From positions 623,237-687,236 of the forward strand of contig CM007318.1 in assembly GCA_000333855.2 (NCBI GenBank): a DNA stretch of 64,000 nt. Reading direction: 5' to 3'. Below the pieces are notes generated by a model. The model saw nothing but the letters and a program-made list of their open reading frames with translations, did no database searches and had not been told where the DNA came from. A program made the translations under genes and the position numbers. The stretch is from Endotrypanum monterogeii (lineage: Eukaryota > Euglenozoa > Kinetoplastea > Trypanosomatida > Trypanosomatidae). Below, in pieces: positions 29,820-39,599 of this stretch (its first letter is position 1; each line of letters starts with the position of its first letter).

Positions 29820-30018
29820 GCGCAGTGAGAACTGCGCGCTTATGTTGCAGTTAGCAAGTCCTATTGCTTGGCGTACCTCCCTGGGTGTAGTTCATGAACA
29901 CTCGCAGCTGCTCATATAACTGTCGCGTTTAGCTAACACATACGCACAAACCCATGTGCGTCCCCCCTTCAGGACGAGTTTAGCTAATCCAGTACGCCGT
30001 ACGTGACAATTTTGTCAC
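29820..30018. other. cluster of inverted repeats, candidate structured RNA element
   Basis: Seven inverted repeats lie within 200 bases: GCGCAGT-GAGA-ACTGCGC (29820-29837); AGCAA/TTGCT (29853-29868); GTTCATGAAC (29890-29899); GCAGCTGC (29904-29911); ACGCACA/TGTGCGT with a 6-base loop (29942-29961); GTGACAA/TTGTCAC with a 2-base spacer (30003-30018); and a long-range pair GGCGTAC (29870-29876) with GTACGCC (29992-29998) that would close over the middle ones. A 10-base direct repeat GTTTAGCTAA (29927-29936, 29978-29987) flanks the fifth hairpin. The region lies about 370-570 bases downstream of the pyroglutamyl-peptidase stop codon. Function is unknown. Confidence 0.5.
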
Positions 30019-30388
30019 CTCTTTCCGGATTAACACTTATTTTTTCCCTCTTCACTGCGAGATGTATATATAGATGTATATATAAGCCAACGATGACCTC
30101 AATGGGGGGAGTGCACACCTAACGTGAGATCTTTTCTTGGCGAAGCATATGGGGGGGGAGGGGGGGGAAACGCAAAAAGCGACACGAAAATAGTTATTAC
30201 TACGTAAGGGAAGACATGGAAGCGATGATTTAAAAAAAAACAAATTCTACATCGCAACAGATTTCCATCAATAATAGGTCCGTCGAGGAAAAAAAAGGAA
30301 ATCGTTATGTAATGTTGACGTTGAAGCATGCGTACAGGGAAGGGCATATCCTTCTGTTTTTCTGCATGTGCCGGTGCTTCACCACTAC

Positions 30389-31192
30389 CTACACGTTCAT
30401 CATAGAAAGCAAACCACGCACCAGCTTCTTTGCTTCCCTTGACTGGATCGTCACAGTCGGGTTATATACCACAACCGGTCCATCCTGGACTTCTGATTCT
30501 CCGATGGTCGGATTCAGATTATGAATAAAGACACTGTAAACCAGGCCGGGATTCATTTCCTGAAGTCGAAGGGAGAGATAGAGGGCGCAGTTGCACAAAT
30601 AACGCCCTGCGTCCCTCGAAATCGCCCACCTCAGCTTATGAACCGGAGGCATCTCCGCCTCGTTAGCACTGGGGTTCCCTTCAGATGACTCCCCTTCCAT
30701 TCCCGCAGTGTCCTCGTTCAGCTTTTGAATCAAACGCTGCAGCTGCACCAGCTGCGGTGAGCCCTCTTTACCAAACCAGCTTTCAAAGGAATGCTCAAGA
30801 GAGTCGACCTCCTCAGCGATGCGCTCGTGGTTAAGCGCTCTACCCTCGACGTCTGGGAGAGACGAGAAGAGTTCGTTATACCCCCGCACCTCGACGCGCA
30901 TGAGCCCTGATGTGTCTGTATGAACGCCAAAATGACACAAAAAGATCTTCACATTCATCGGGCCTTTTTCTTCGATGATCTCTTTAATTTCCTTCTCGAC
31001 CTTTTCAAAGTATGCCGTGACGCAGCTCACACTAACATCGAGCATTGTGTAGCGCACATCCATGACATCGGGTTGACTTTTAAGGTCCTCGACGATCTCA
31101 AGGGCGACCGAGGAGCTCGGGTTTTTCAGCACCTTGCCGAAGCTTCCGTATCCTGTAATAAAGACCACAGTTCGAGCCTTGGAGTCAGACAT
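30389..31192 (-). CDS. pyroglutamyl-peptidase I (family C15)
   Basis: This cysteine peptidase removes N-terminal pyroglutamate from peptides, normally in the cytosol. The 267-residue protein starts with the family's GYGSFG (14-19), equivalent to GFEPFG, followed by NPSS. The catalytic triad can be placed: E101 in RVEVRGYNE, C200 in SRDAGRYLCN and H224 in FIHNLNP. Family members usually have about 200-220 residues; the extra length here is mainly an acidic, Gln/Glu-rich segment at about 130-185, between the Glu and Cys parts of the site. There is no signal peptide or membrane segment. Trypanosomatid pyroglutamyl-peptidases are known and can degrade host pyroglutamyl peptides; whether this one does is not shown. 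The start is the first ATG. Confidence 0.92.
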   Translation of the reverse strand: MSDSKARTVVFITGYGSFGKVLKNPSSSVALEIVEDLKSQPDVMDVRYTMLDVSVSCVTAYFEKVEKEIKEIIEEKGPMNVKIFLCHFGVHTDTSGLMRVEVRGYNELFSSLPDVEGRALNHERIAEEVDSLEHSFESWFGKEGSPQLVQLQRLIQKLNEDTAGMEGESSEGNPSANEAEMPPVHKLRWAISRDAGRYLCNCALYLSLRLQEMNPGLVYSVFIHNLNPTIGESEVQDGPVVVYNPTVTIQSREAKKLVRGLLSMMNV

Positions 31193-32765
31193 CCTGTTAT
31201 GTACACAAGAAGACTATGCGATAAGTATGCGTAGAAAAAAAAAAAAAACTAAGCAGTGCAATCACTTTGAAGCTACACAGTGCAGTGCTCTTGGTCTAAA
31301 TATGGTTTCCTTTTTTTTTTTCGATGAAGAAGAGAAAGCAAAAAGAATATGTATGTTTCGGTGAGATAGGCTTAAGGAAAAAAAAAAAGAGGATGGGTGA
31401 GTGGTCACAGCAAGAGGTATATATACTACAAACACAAAAGGGATTAACATTGGCGTCGGCTCTTGTATCTTTTGGAGTTGCAGTTGCTCAAAGACACTCT
31501 ATTCACATTTGCGAGAAGTGTGCGGGAGAGCGAGGGAGGAGGGGGGGGGGCAGTCTCGGATGTTTCATGCGAGGACCCTGACAAGTACCCTGGACAGGCT
31601 TGCCACGGAGCAATCTAAGGTCGACCATGTGCGCCGATGTACGGACCTCCCGTAGTTTTACCGTGAGAGGAGATGTTCTCCGCTGGCGGTTTTTTTTTTG
31701 TGTGTGTGTATTCGTGATTCCGTCCTTCATTTTTTACTGGAACGCTCTTCCAAGAAAGATTAGGCAGAACATGTGTCTTCCTGAAGGCATCTTCACGACG
31801 CACGCAAGCGAACACCTACACATACACCTTTTTGTCGGCACACACACACACACACACACACACCATCAACACTAACCACCAGCTGCTTCACTGAAAGCGC
31901 AAGGGAAACCTCAGACTGTTCTTGATGAGAAGTAGCTCTCTTCAGAAATGATACACACACCCTCGTACCGAGGACGGACGTGTACTCGAATCAGAATATG
32001 AACAAATCTTTTTTCTTTCTTTATCGTCATCACTGGTGTTCCCTGTACGCTTAACCCCGACCTCACGACCCACGCACCACATACACTTCTGCTTTAGAGT
32101 GACTTGCTGAGAGGCAACACACCACCACCCTCGCTTGTTATCATGGTGTTGCCGTTTTTCTTGAACGGCACGTTTATACGACACGAACAACTCACGGCGA
32201 CAACATATGCCGAAATCAACAATAACAGAAAACAACAGTCGTCAGGCAGACAAAAGGAGAAGTGAGCAGTCAGGAAAAGTGAAGATGGGTTGCTTCGAGG
32301 TGACGATGAGAACTTGAGGTCCTGAATACGTGCATTGGTCTCCATCCACTCAGCTTGCAGATTGGTAGGGACGAGGAGTCAAGCTAGACGATTTTTTTTT
32401 TTTTTACAGGGCTCTAGTGGGAAAACGAGAGAGCATTGACTGCAGTTGATGGCAGCACTGAACGTTCGTCAGCGTGGACGCCACCCATAGGCCCCCTTGC
32501 GCATGGGCTCTGGTACAGCCCTAGTGGGTGCGGCGGTCATCGATGCCAAGACATCTTCCACGCGCCTCAGGGGAAATTTTGTTACTAACACTAGTTTTCT
32601 TTTCTGACGCGATTATCACGACGTGATCGTTGACAAATGTAAAAAGAACAGACCAAGGCAAACCGGAATGCAGTTAAACCACATCACTGTGCAGCGGCTT
32701 TAGGGGGGGGGTGGTGAAAGTTGAGGAATGTACACTTCCACAATCGACGGAACCAACGCGCATTT
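31193..32765. other. spacer between the small membrane-protein gene and pyroglutamyl-peptidase
   Basis: No gene is supported. It holds a CA run (31841-31861), poly-T runs and a GC-rich patch at about 32425-32600 that contains short inverted repeats (described under findings). Confidence 0.6.
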
Positions 32766-33266
32766 TCAGTATGTGAAGGGAGACCAGGGCTCATCCTTAA
32801 AATACTTCACATGTTCAGCAAAGACGTAGCCGTATATCGTTGTCCCGAAAGTGGCCGAGACACAGAGAAAGCAGAGCAGCTTCAACCACATCCATTCTGG
32901 ATCGGCGCGACCGGCACAGAGCAGCTCTGCAACTGGATCGGGGTGTCCTGTGTTGCCCCGAGCCACATAATATTCGGGAGAACTACGGCCGCGGCGTCCC
33001 TGAAACAAAAATTTTGTCTGCTGACGCTCTACTTCGCGTCTATGTTGAGCTTGCACACGAAGATCGTCAACTACGTCGTCGACATGCCGGAGAGCTGTTA
33101 CACCATCCTTGTTGGGAACGCTGGGGCCCATTACAGCATCAGCGGTGGCGTCCCTACCAACAGTATTTTTTGTTGCAGCACCCTTCGGTGCCATTGATGG
33201 TCCCGATAGGCGTAACGCGGTGGTATAAAACAGAGCGTTGCGCGTCACCCTTACACAGCGCAACAT
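32766..33266 (-). CDS. small probable mitochondrial single-span membrane protein
   Basis: This 166-residue protein is not one I recognise. The N-terminus (MLRCVRVTRNALFYTTALRL) is basic, free of acidic residues and fits a mitochondrial targeting sequence. The middle is hydrophilic. One membrane segment lies near the C-terminus (about 128-150, LKLLCFLCVSATFGTTIYGY), followed by a short tail ending WSPFTY. This layout, with a single span and a short aromatic tail, is common in accessory subunits of respiratory-chain complexes, so that is a reasonable guess but only inference. Codon composition is more even than in the spacers, which supports a real gene. The start is the first ATG. Confidence 0.68.
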   Translation of the reverse strand: MLRCVRVTRNALFYTTALRLSGPSMAPKGAATKNTVGRDATADAVMGPSVPNKDGVTALRHVDDVVDDLRVQAQHRREVERQQTKFLFQGRRGRSSPEYYVARGNTGHPDPVAELLCAGRADPEWMWLKLLCFLCVSATFGTTIYGYVFAEHVKYFKDEPWSPFTY

Positions 33267-33666
33267 CCTTTCCAGAGATAAGCAGCAGCCAAAAAGAAAT
33301 CTATATGAAAAGCGCCGGAGGTGGGGCTTATATATATATATAAATATATATTGGGTGAATATTATATCCTAGAGGCGACTGCGTGAAATTGATGCAGGGG
33401 ACAACAGAAACAAGTGGTTGGTGTGCCTTTTCTTTGATGCGTAAAGGCCGCACTGCAAGTGGGCGGGAGAAAAGGTGGAGAAACAGAGATGAGAAGGAAT
33501 ACTAGTAACATTCGGAGGGATTAAGACACTTGCCGCGAGTAAAAACAAGAACAGGGATGAAGGATAACGTGACAATATCCCTCCGCCTTAGAAACTGTGC
33601 CGGAACCCAAACACACTGTACTCATGTGCTGCAACCGTCACTCCACACACGCACATGTAAAACAAA

Positions 33667-33668
<2 letters not shown>

Positions 33669-33703
<35 letters not shown>

Positions 33704-33728
33704 GATATCATTATATATATCGACATGT

Positions 33729-33761
<33 letters not shown>
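33669..33761. repeat. (TC)10(TA)n ... (CA)n(GA)10 repeat able to fold on itself
   Basis: (TC)10 and a TA block are followed by the palindrome ATGATATCAT (33702-33711), a second TA block, GACATGTC (33722-33729), CA units and (GA)10. The TC and GA arms are exact complements about 52 bases apart, and the TA blocks can also pair, so one strand could form a long hairpin. Confidence 0.85.
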
Positions 33762-35048
33762 CAGCGAGGCACACAAGAAAACGACATCGGCCCCATCCCG
33801 TGATGTTGAAGAAGAAAAATCCACTTTATTTATTCGTTGTTGGTGTTAGGCGATATATGCGCACTTTTTGTGGGGAGGAGAAGGGCTGGAACAGAAGGAG
33901 CGAGCGACGTTAGGGCTATGAAACAGTTACATCTTCTTTAAAACAAATCCGCGAAGCGCTTCCTAAAGTCCAAAAGCAAGAGTGGTCAGGTGGCACGAAA
34001 ACACCCTTATATAGGTCCTCTTTAAAACCTCCCCCCTCTTCCCCTCCCCCTCCCGTCTCACGAAGACGCAGAACAATCATGGCTTCAGAGATCACGAGCG
34101 GTTACATGAGACGGGCTGAGTTGGCCGCTGTTTTGCCGAGGTGATGGCAGACGTTCTCTGCAAATGTGTGTCACCCATTTTCGTACAGTGCGTATTTGTT
34201 GACTTGTGTTAAGCGTGGCATCTTTTCCACAAAAGAGGAGCAAAAAAGTACAAGGGAAAAAAAAGGGAGGTGAAAGGAGAGAGGGGGACACACACAAAAA
34301 AATCAACATATACTAACAATACTTAGAAACAGGACACAAAACGTTCATCTGTGCAGACCGTGAAGCGAGAGAATCACCGCATCGCGTAAAAATAAAAAAA
34401 AGGAGCATCTTCCCAGGCACCACTACCACCAACACCACCACCAGGACTACCACTTCCACATATAATTGATTATGAGTCAGTACAAGCAGGAAGCTGTGAG
34501 TGAAAAAAAGAGAGGAACAACAAAAAAAAAACAGAGAGAAGAAAGAGAGACAGGGGGAAGAGGAGGCGGGGGGGGGGGCCGACATGCACACATCGATCCA
34601 TCAAATCAACACGAGAGGGTGGGTAGACAGAGAAACAAGGAGTGGCAGAGAAAAAAAGCACCAATAACTTCACATGCAAAATCTAAAGAATTACAAATGG
34701 CGTACGGCAAAACCAGAGCGAAAGAAATTCCTTTTCATATCATCGCTTACAGTCGAGCATAAAAGCACAGCGAACAGACAAAGTCGATAGTACATTTTCA
34801 AGCTGTACCTAGCACACACTCGAAACCTGATTCTGAAAAACACGAAAAGGAAGATAGAACTATATATAACACCACTCAGAAGCAACGCCCTATTCAAACA
34901 AAAATATTCCAACCAACAGAAGAAAGAAATTATCAATATGAGAAGAACAATTTCTGTTTTCTACCCCAGCAACAAGTGAATCAGATATGAGCGCGGAAAA
35001 AGAGAGGGAAAAAAAGATTGTGTGGAGAAGCAACGATAGCCTATCTAG

Positions 35049-35088
<40 letters not shown>

Positions 35089-35089
35089 G
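35049..35089. repeat. TA microsatellite
   Basis: TA dinucleotide run with one CA interruption. Confidence 0.9.
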
Positions 35090-35260
35090 AAGGAGGTAGG
35101 GAGTGGGTAACAATACAAACACGCCATTAGCTTTCGCCTCCACCTGTTTTTTTTTGTTTCTTTCAAATATATATGTTCTTGTGTTACGCATGAGTGAAAG
35201 GTAATAGTCACTATATTAATCCTTGATGATACTCACGAAAAGAAAAGCACTGGTGACTGC

Positions 35261-35342
35261 ACACACACACGCACACACACACACACACAGCCGTCTCTGT
35301 ATTCTTTCGGAAGATAAGCAAAAAAAAATCAATCCCACTCTT

Positions 35343-35381
<39 letters not shown>
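35261..35381. repeat. CA and TA microsatellites
   Basis: A CA run at 35261-35289 and a TA run at 35346-35381 in the same short spacer segment. Confidence 0.9.
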
Positions 35382-35383
<2 letters not shown>

Positions 35384-35656
35384 GGTCTATGTATAAAGGT
35401 ACCCGGGGGAGGAAGAGGGATAAGCTAAAAGGCATTTTTTGGCCCATGGTGGACAGCCTGGGCCTATAGTTGTTACCATCAGAGTGCATTCTTTCTGTGT
35501 GTACGCATGTTTTCATTTTCTTTCTTTGTACCAGCATCCCCGTCCCCACATTTGTTTTTTTTTCTCGCTAGAAGTCTCATGTTGAACGACCCCCTCATTA
35601 CAATCCAATATTAACCGAGAAGCCTACAAACTAAACGTCTGCAGGGCAGCGAAGGT

Positions 35657-37531
35657 CTAGCAGCCACATTTCGCCTTGGCCTTCCTCATCACTGTCGATA
35701 TTTGCCTCGTGCCGGTATTTCTCTTCTCGCCGTCTCCACCACTCTTCTGTTGACCTTTTGAGTTGATGGCATTGAGAGAAATATCATCTGCCACCGGCTG
35801 GTGGTCCTCTTGTCCACCCCCGCTGCCGGCGTGCCACGCAGAGGGTTGGGTGGTAACGCCGTTCTTGGCGTTGGCCGTATTGTTCACAACTGCCTCGGAC
35901 ATGTTGATGACTGTGACCTCCGCACTGTGTTGAATAGAGGTCGTTCGGTTTCGCGAAAAGGAACCGTCTAGTGCGGGTGACGTATTGGAGACGCCGCCGT
36001 CCTCAATACCAGTTCCTGGACTTTCTTTTAGCTGAGATGCATCGGTTCCTTCTGGGCGACGAAAACCCCCAAAGTCCATCGTAAAGGACTCAACGCCATC
36101 CACCAGGACGGCGATCGGTGTTGGCTCAAAGACAATTTTATCTGTTGTCTCCAAACCCAGCTGCATACTGTCATTGAGGCCGCATGTGAGCACTTGACCC
36201 TTGTCGCAATAAAACATGCTTCCGGCAGGTCCAGCTCCTATGCCGATGCAACGCACACCCTTACCAAGTGGGATAGGTGTGAATCTCGAGACTTGCTTCA
36301 GATCTCGCCCGAGCCCAAGCTGACCGCTTTCGTTGCTTCCCGCACCGTATACAATGCCGTTACTCGTCAGCGCGAGAGAGTGGCAATCGCCAGCACATAC
36401 CTGGACAAAATAATGGTGAGTCAGGTTTTCGTGGAGAATTGGCTTGCGGCGTGCGTCCTGCACCTCACCGTTGCCTAGCTGTCCTTTCTTGTTTCTGCCA
36501 AATGTGTAGAGGTGCCCGTTTTGGTCTATAATGAGCAGAAACCCCATACCACTGGCCAAGCGAGACACAGGCGTGCGGCACAGTGTCATCACCCGCCGGG
36601 GGGTGCTGACAGCGCGCTTCGATGCTGTCGTCTTGTACACTATGGAGTCCGTGCCAACCATATAAAAATCCTCACCGTATCCCAAGTCGAGATAACGGAC
36701 TTGCCGTGATGGCATTATAGAGCGAGTGGGATTGGGGAGCGCAGAGAGAGACCGTACTGTGAACGCGCGCGTCACAATAGCAAGTCGCTGTCCATGTCCT
36801 GCCAACATCAGCGTCTTACCGGCAATGCCGGTCATGGTATTCTCGCGTCCGAGAGCCGTCGGCCCCTCTGCCGACGAGCTCGACACCTTCAATCCGCCGG
36901 ACGACCAGACCTCATCCTGATTGGTAAGGATCGCAAAGAATCCCTCTCCAGCCACGCAGCCGCGACCGCGCAGGTGCTGTGGCACGTTCACACCGTGCCC
37001 GGAGCCGAAGGTGATAAGTTGTTTTGTCTGACGGTCAATGAAACAACTTGTGGTCCAGCTCATGGACATTGCTGGTACATTGTACCGCAATGCATAAATG
37101 GGGATAGCGAACATCATTACCTGCTGAAGTACACGAATCGTGGAGGACGACACACCATATACTGGAGTATCTTCTGTTTGACCTCTGTGTCGAAAGGCTT
37201 TGTTCAGTTCCAGGGGCTTTTCTACTTTCTTTAACTCAACCTCCTTTGCTTTCGTCTCCAAATCCATCTCTCGTCTCTCGTCGTTCGTGAAAACGCGCCC
37301 CGCCACCTCATCACGATGCCTCTTGCCCCACCGCGTGAGACGGTATTCCTCTCGCTCAGCAGTTGTCACGCGGGCATCTAGAGCCCGCTGGCGTGCGTGA
37401 AGTAGCGAAAGCATGCCCGAAAAGATGCACTCACCACCGCTCATGCTGCGGCGAGTTTCTTGCCAGAAGTCGGGATCCGTGATCATTTGGAACCCTAGCG
37501 CTCCGTCCTTCTTCCGTAATGGCAGTGCCAA
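35657..37531 (-). CDS. RCC1-repeat protein with C-terminal CGC
   Basis: This 624-residue protein contains RCC1-type beta-propeller repeats. Clear blades are GHLYTFGRNKKGQLGNGE (339-356), GIVYGAGSNESGQLGLG (392-408) and GQVLTCGLNDSMQLGLE (445-461); weaker ones extend back to about residue 170. RCC1 propellers act as exchange factors for small GTPases or as protein-binding scaffolds. The first about 110 residues are charged and partly helical. Residues 500-620 are Ser/Asn/Gly-rich and probably disordered. The protein ends in KCGC, so the last three residues are a Cys-x-Cys, the form used for geranylgeranylation of Rab proteins; nothing else here shows that it is modified. There is no signal peptide. 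The start is the first ATG. Family call is secure, biochemical role is not. Confidence 0.87.
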   Translation of the reverse strand: MALPLRKKDGALGFQMITDPDFWQETRRSMSGGECIFSGMLSLLHARQRALDARVTTAEREEYRLTRWGKRHRDEVAGRVFTNDERREMDLETKAKEVELKKVEKPLELNKAFRHRGQTEDTPVYGVSSSTIRVLQQVMMFAIPIYALRYNVPAMSMSWTTSCFIDRQTKQLITFGSGHGVNVPQHLRGRGCVAGEGFFAILTNQDEVWSSGGLKVSSSSAEGPTALGRENTMTGIAGKTLMLAGHGQRLAIVTRAFTVRSLSALPNPTRSIMPSRQVRYLDLGYGEDFYMVGTDSIVYKTTASKRAVSTPRRVMTLCRTPVSRLASGMGFLLIIDQNGHLYTFGRNKKGQLGNGEVQDARRKPILHENLTHHYFVQVCAGDCHSLALTSNGIVYGAGSNESGQLGLGRDLKQVSRFTPIPLGKGVRCIGIGAGPAGSMFYCDKGQVLTCGLNDSMQLGLETTDKIVFEPTPIAVLVDGVESFTMDFGGFRRPEGTDASQLKESPGTGIEDGGVSNTSPALDGSFSRNRTTSIQHSAEVTVINMSEAVVNNTANAKNGVTTQPSAWHAGSGGGQEDHQPVADDISLNAINSKGQQKSGGDGEKRNTGTRQISTVMRKAKAKCGC

Positions 37532-39599
37532 GAGTCTTCTTTCCCTTCAAATTGATAGGGGTCACTTCGCCACACTCGAACAGTAGCAGTGACGAGATAA
37601 AAGATGCACACCGGGAGACCCGCAATGTGAATACAAACCAAACTTCTACACGACTTTAGGAATCAATGAAGGCACTTTCTCGTTTTCTCCATCGCTCCCC
37701 CCCCTCGCCCCCCTCAAAAAAAAAAAAAACAGGCGGAACACCCGCGCAGCAGAAGCATACGATACCAAGAACGTTACCTAATCCCGCAAAAAATACGCAG
37801 GAACTTCTTGGGAAAAAGGGGGGAAGGCGAGATTAAAAGAAGCGATCAAGAGGGTCTCAGCCGAGCGCGTGGTAGTGTCAAATGATCAGGTAAACGAGAT
37901 AGGCCCGTCTCCAGTACCCCCTACCCTCCTAAACAAGAAGTGGATAGAGAACCTCGCAACAGGTTTACAGGACCCCGCGCATACAGCTGCAATTCTACTT
38001 TTATTTTTATTGGCAATAACCACCCTAGTCGATGGTTTTTTGCACTTCAATGTAAACTATTATCTCTTCAAGTCTGCTGCGAGTTTTATTTACGTGTGAT
38101 AGCGAGGACCTTGGTGTCAACGTCAAAAGAAACAAAATGAAGAGGTGAAGAGGGACTGAGTGGCGAAGAAAAGGAAAGCATACGGCCGAGGGTGGGAAAA
38201 GAAGAATAAACCGAGAACAACAGGATCAAGCGGTCCTGTATTCTTCAACGCTGTCTTTTGTTCCATGTCAGGTGCGTGTGAGGCGTCACAGAAGCCCAAT
38301 AATGCAGCTAGCATAACAAATGCCGACCCCTCCAATGCACAATTTTTAAATATCCCTGTCTTCCCCTCCCTCCATATACCTGGAATAGATGAAACAAAGG
38401 GCGAAAAGGTTCTGAGGAAGACGATCGCTGTTTGGGTCAGCGGATACCGCCGATTTTTGTGTTTGCAGCAATAGAAAATCAACAGAAGCGACATGAAGAA
38501 TCAATCGAGTAGTATTTTCTAACACGCATGTAAAAAAAAAAAAAAATAAGGCCCGAATGGGGAAGCCGGTAGAGGCAGGGGTGGTAGAAGAAGTTCCTCC
38601 GGTTTATACTGACAATGCAGGACAAGGGGTGCGAGAAAACGAGAACGGCAGCAGCGACAGGAAAGATGAGAGAAGAGGGGGATCGCATAGATGCGACTTT
38701 GTCGATGAGTACTATACATTTGTCGCAGAAAGGAAAAAAAACTGTATTTTGTCTTTGCTTCATTGGTGTGCTATATATATACATATATATAAAGCAACGT
38801 ACCTATTCCATGTGCCATTCATTCACCAATGAGTAAGCGACTATACATACACTAGTAGATACACACATATACACGTATATATATGTATATACATATTTAT
38901 CATACATACACCTACATACATTCACACCCTCACGTATAATAATATAGTACTACTTCAGTTGACTCGGATTGATTTTCAAGTGCATCAACGCTGCTCAGAA
39001 GTAAGCAGTTCTGTCATCAGATGTAGGGTTCAGTGAACGGACACACATACCTCTCTTCTCGACCCCTCCTCATTGCTTTGTCCCCTACTTTTTTTTTTTT
39101 TTGGGGGGGGTGGGGGGGAGGGCAATGAAGGCGAGAACACAACAACAGTGCAACTACAAAAGAAAATAATAATACTCACTGTACATAGACTCCACAACAG
39201 AAGCACCAACAGCAGTTTGTGAAAAGGGGATACTTCCTCTTATTCCGACATCGAGTTATACGAACGGTGTATCCTGTGGGTGCCCGCGCACACCCACGCA
39301 TGCGCGCACACAAGAGACAAAGAGGTCTCTCGCCGCAGCAAATCGCACACCCGCGGTCTCGCGGTTGATACACCCGTTTTCCTCCGGTTCCTTCGCCCAC
39401 TCTTCACCCTCGTGTCAACGCACGGGCACATGCAACTACAGCGTCAACACATAATTGAGGCAGAGGATAAGAAAGAGGAAGGGTTCAATAAGTGGTCTAC
39501 GAGCGCACTCTGCAGAAGGCAGCTCCAGGGTTTGGGCAGCTCGGCAGTGAAGACCTCGGAGCACTAGTGCACCTTATCCGCATTACAGACTACCCTACG
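37532..39599. other. spacer between IQ/TPR gene and RCC1 gene
   Basis: No gene is supported. It has homopolymers (A run near 37717-37729; T and G runs at about 39089-39117) and short TA/CA repeats near 38771-38790 and 38861-38900. Short open frames on both strands at 38.1-38.5 kb show no domain. Confidence 0.65.

Larger units (their letters stand above)
27318..30388. other. 3.1-kb spacer between pyroglutamyl-peptidase and zeta-kinase genes
   Basis: No gene is supported. The long open frame on the minus strand at about 27.7-28.6 kb runs through GT and TA repeats and is rejected. Contents include (GT)16 at 27950-27981, a TA run at 28020-28040, poly-T/GT at 28981-29018 and a cluster of inverted repeats at 29820-30018, described separately. 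Confidence 0.65.
33267..35656. other. spacer between RCC1 gene and small membrane-protein gene
   Basis: No gene is supported. It contains a TC/TA/CA/GA microsatellite with mirror arms (33669-33761), ACC trinucleotides at about 34419-34443, TA runs at 35049-35089 and 35346-35381 and a CA run at 35261-35289. Confidence 0.65.
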
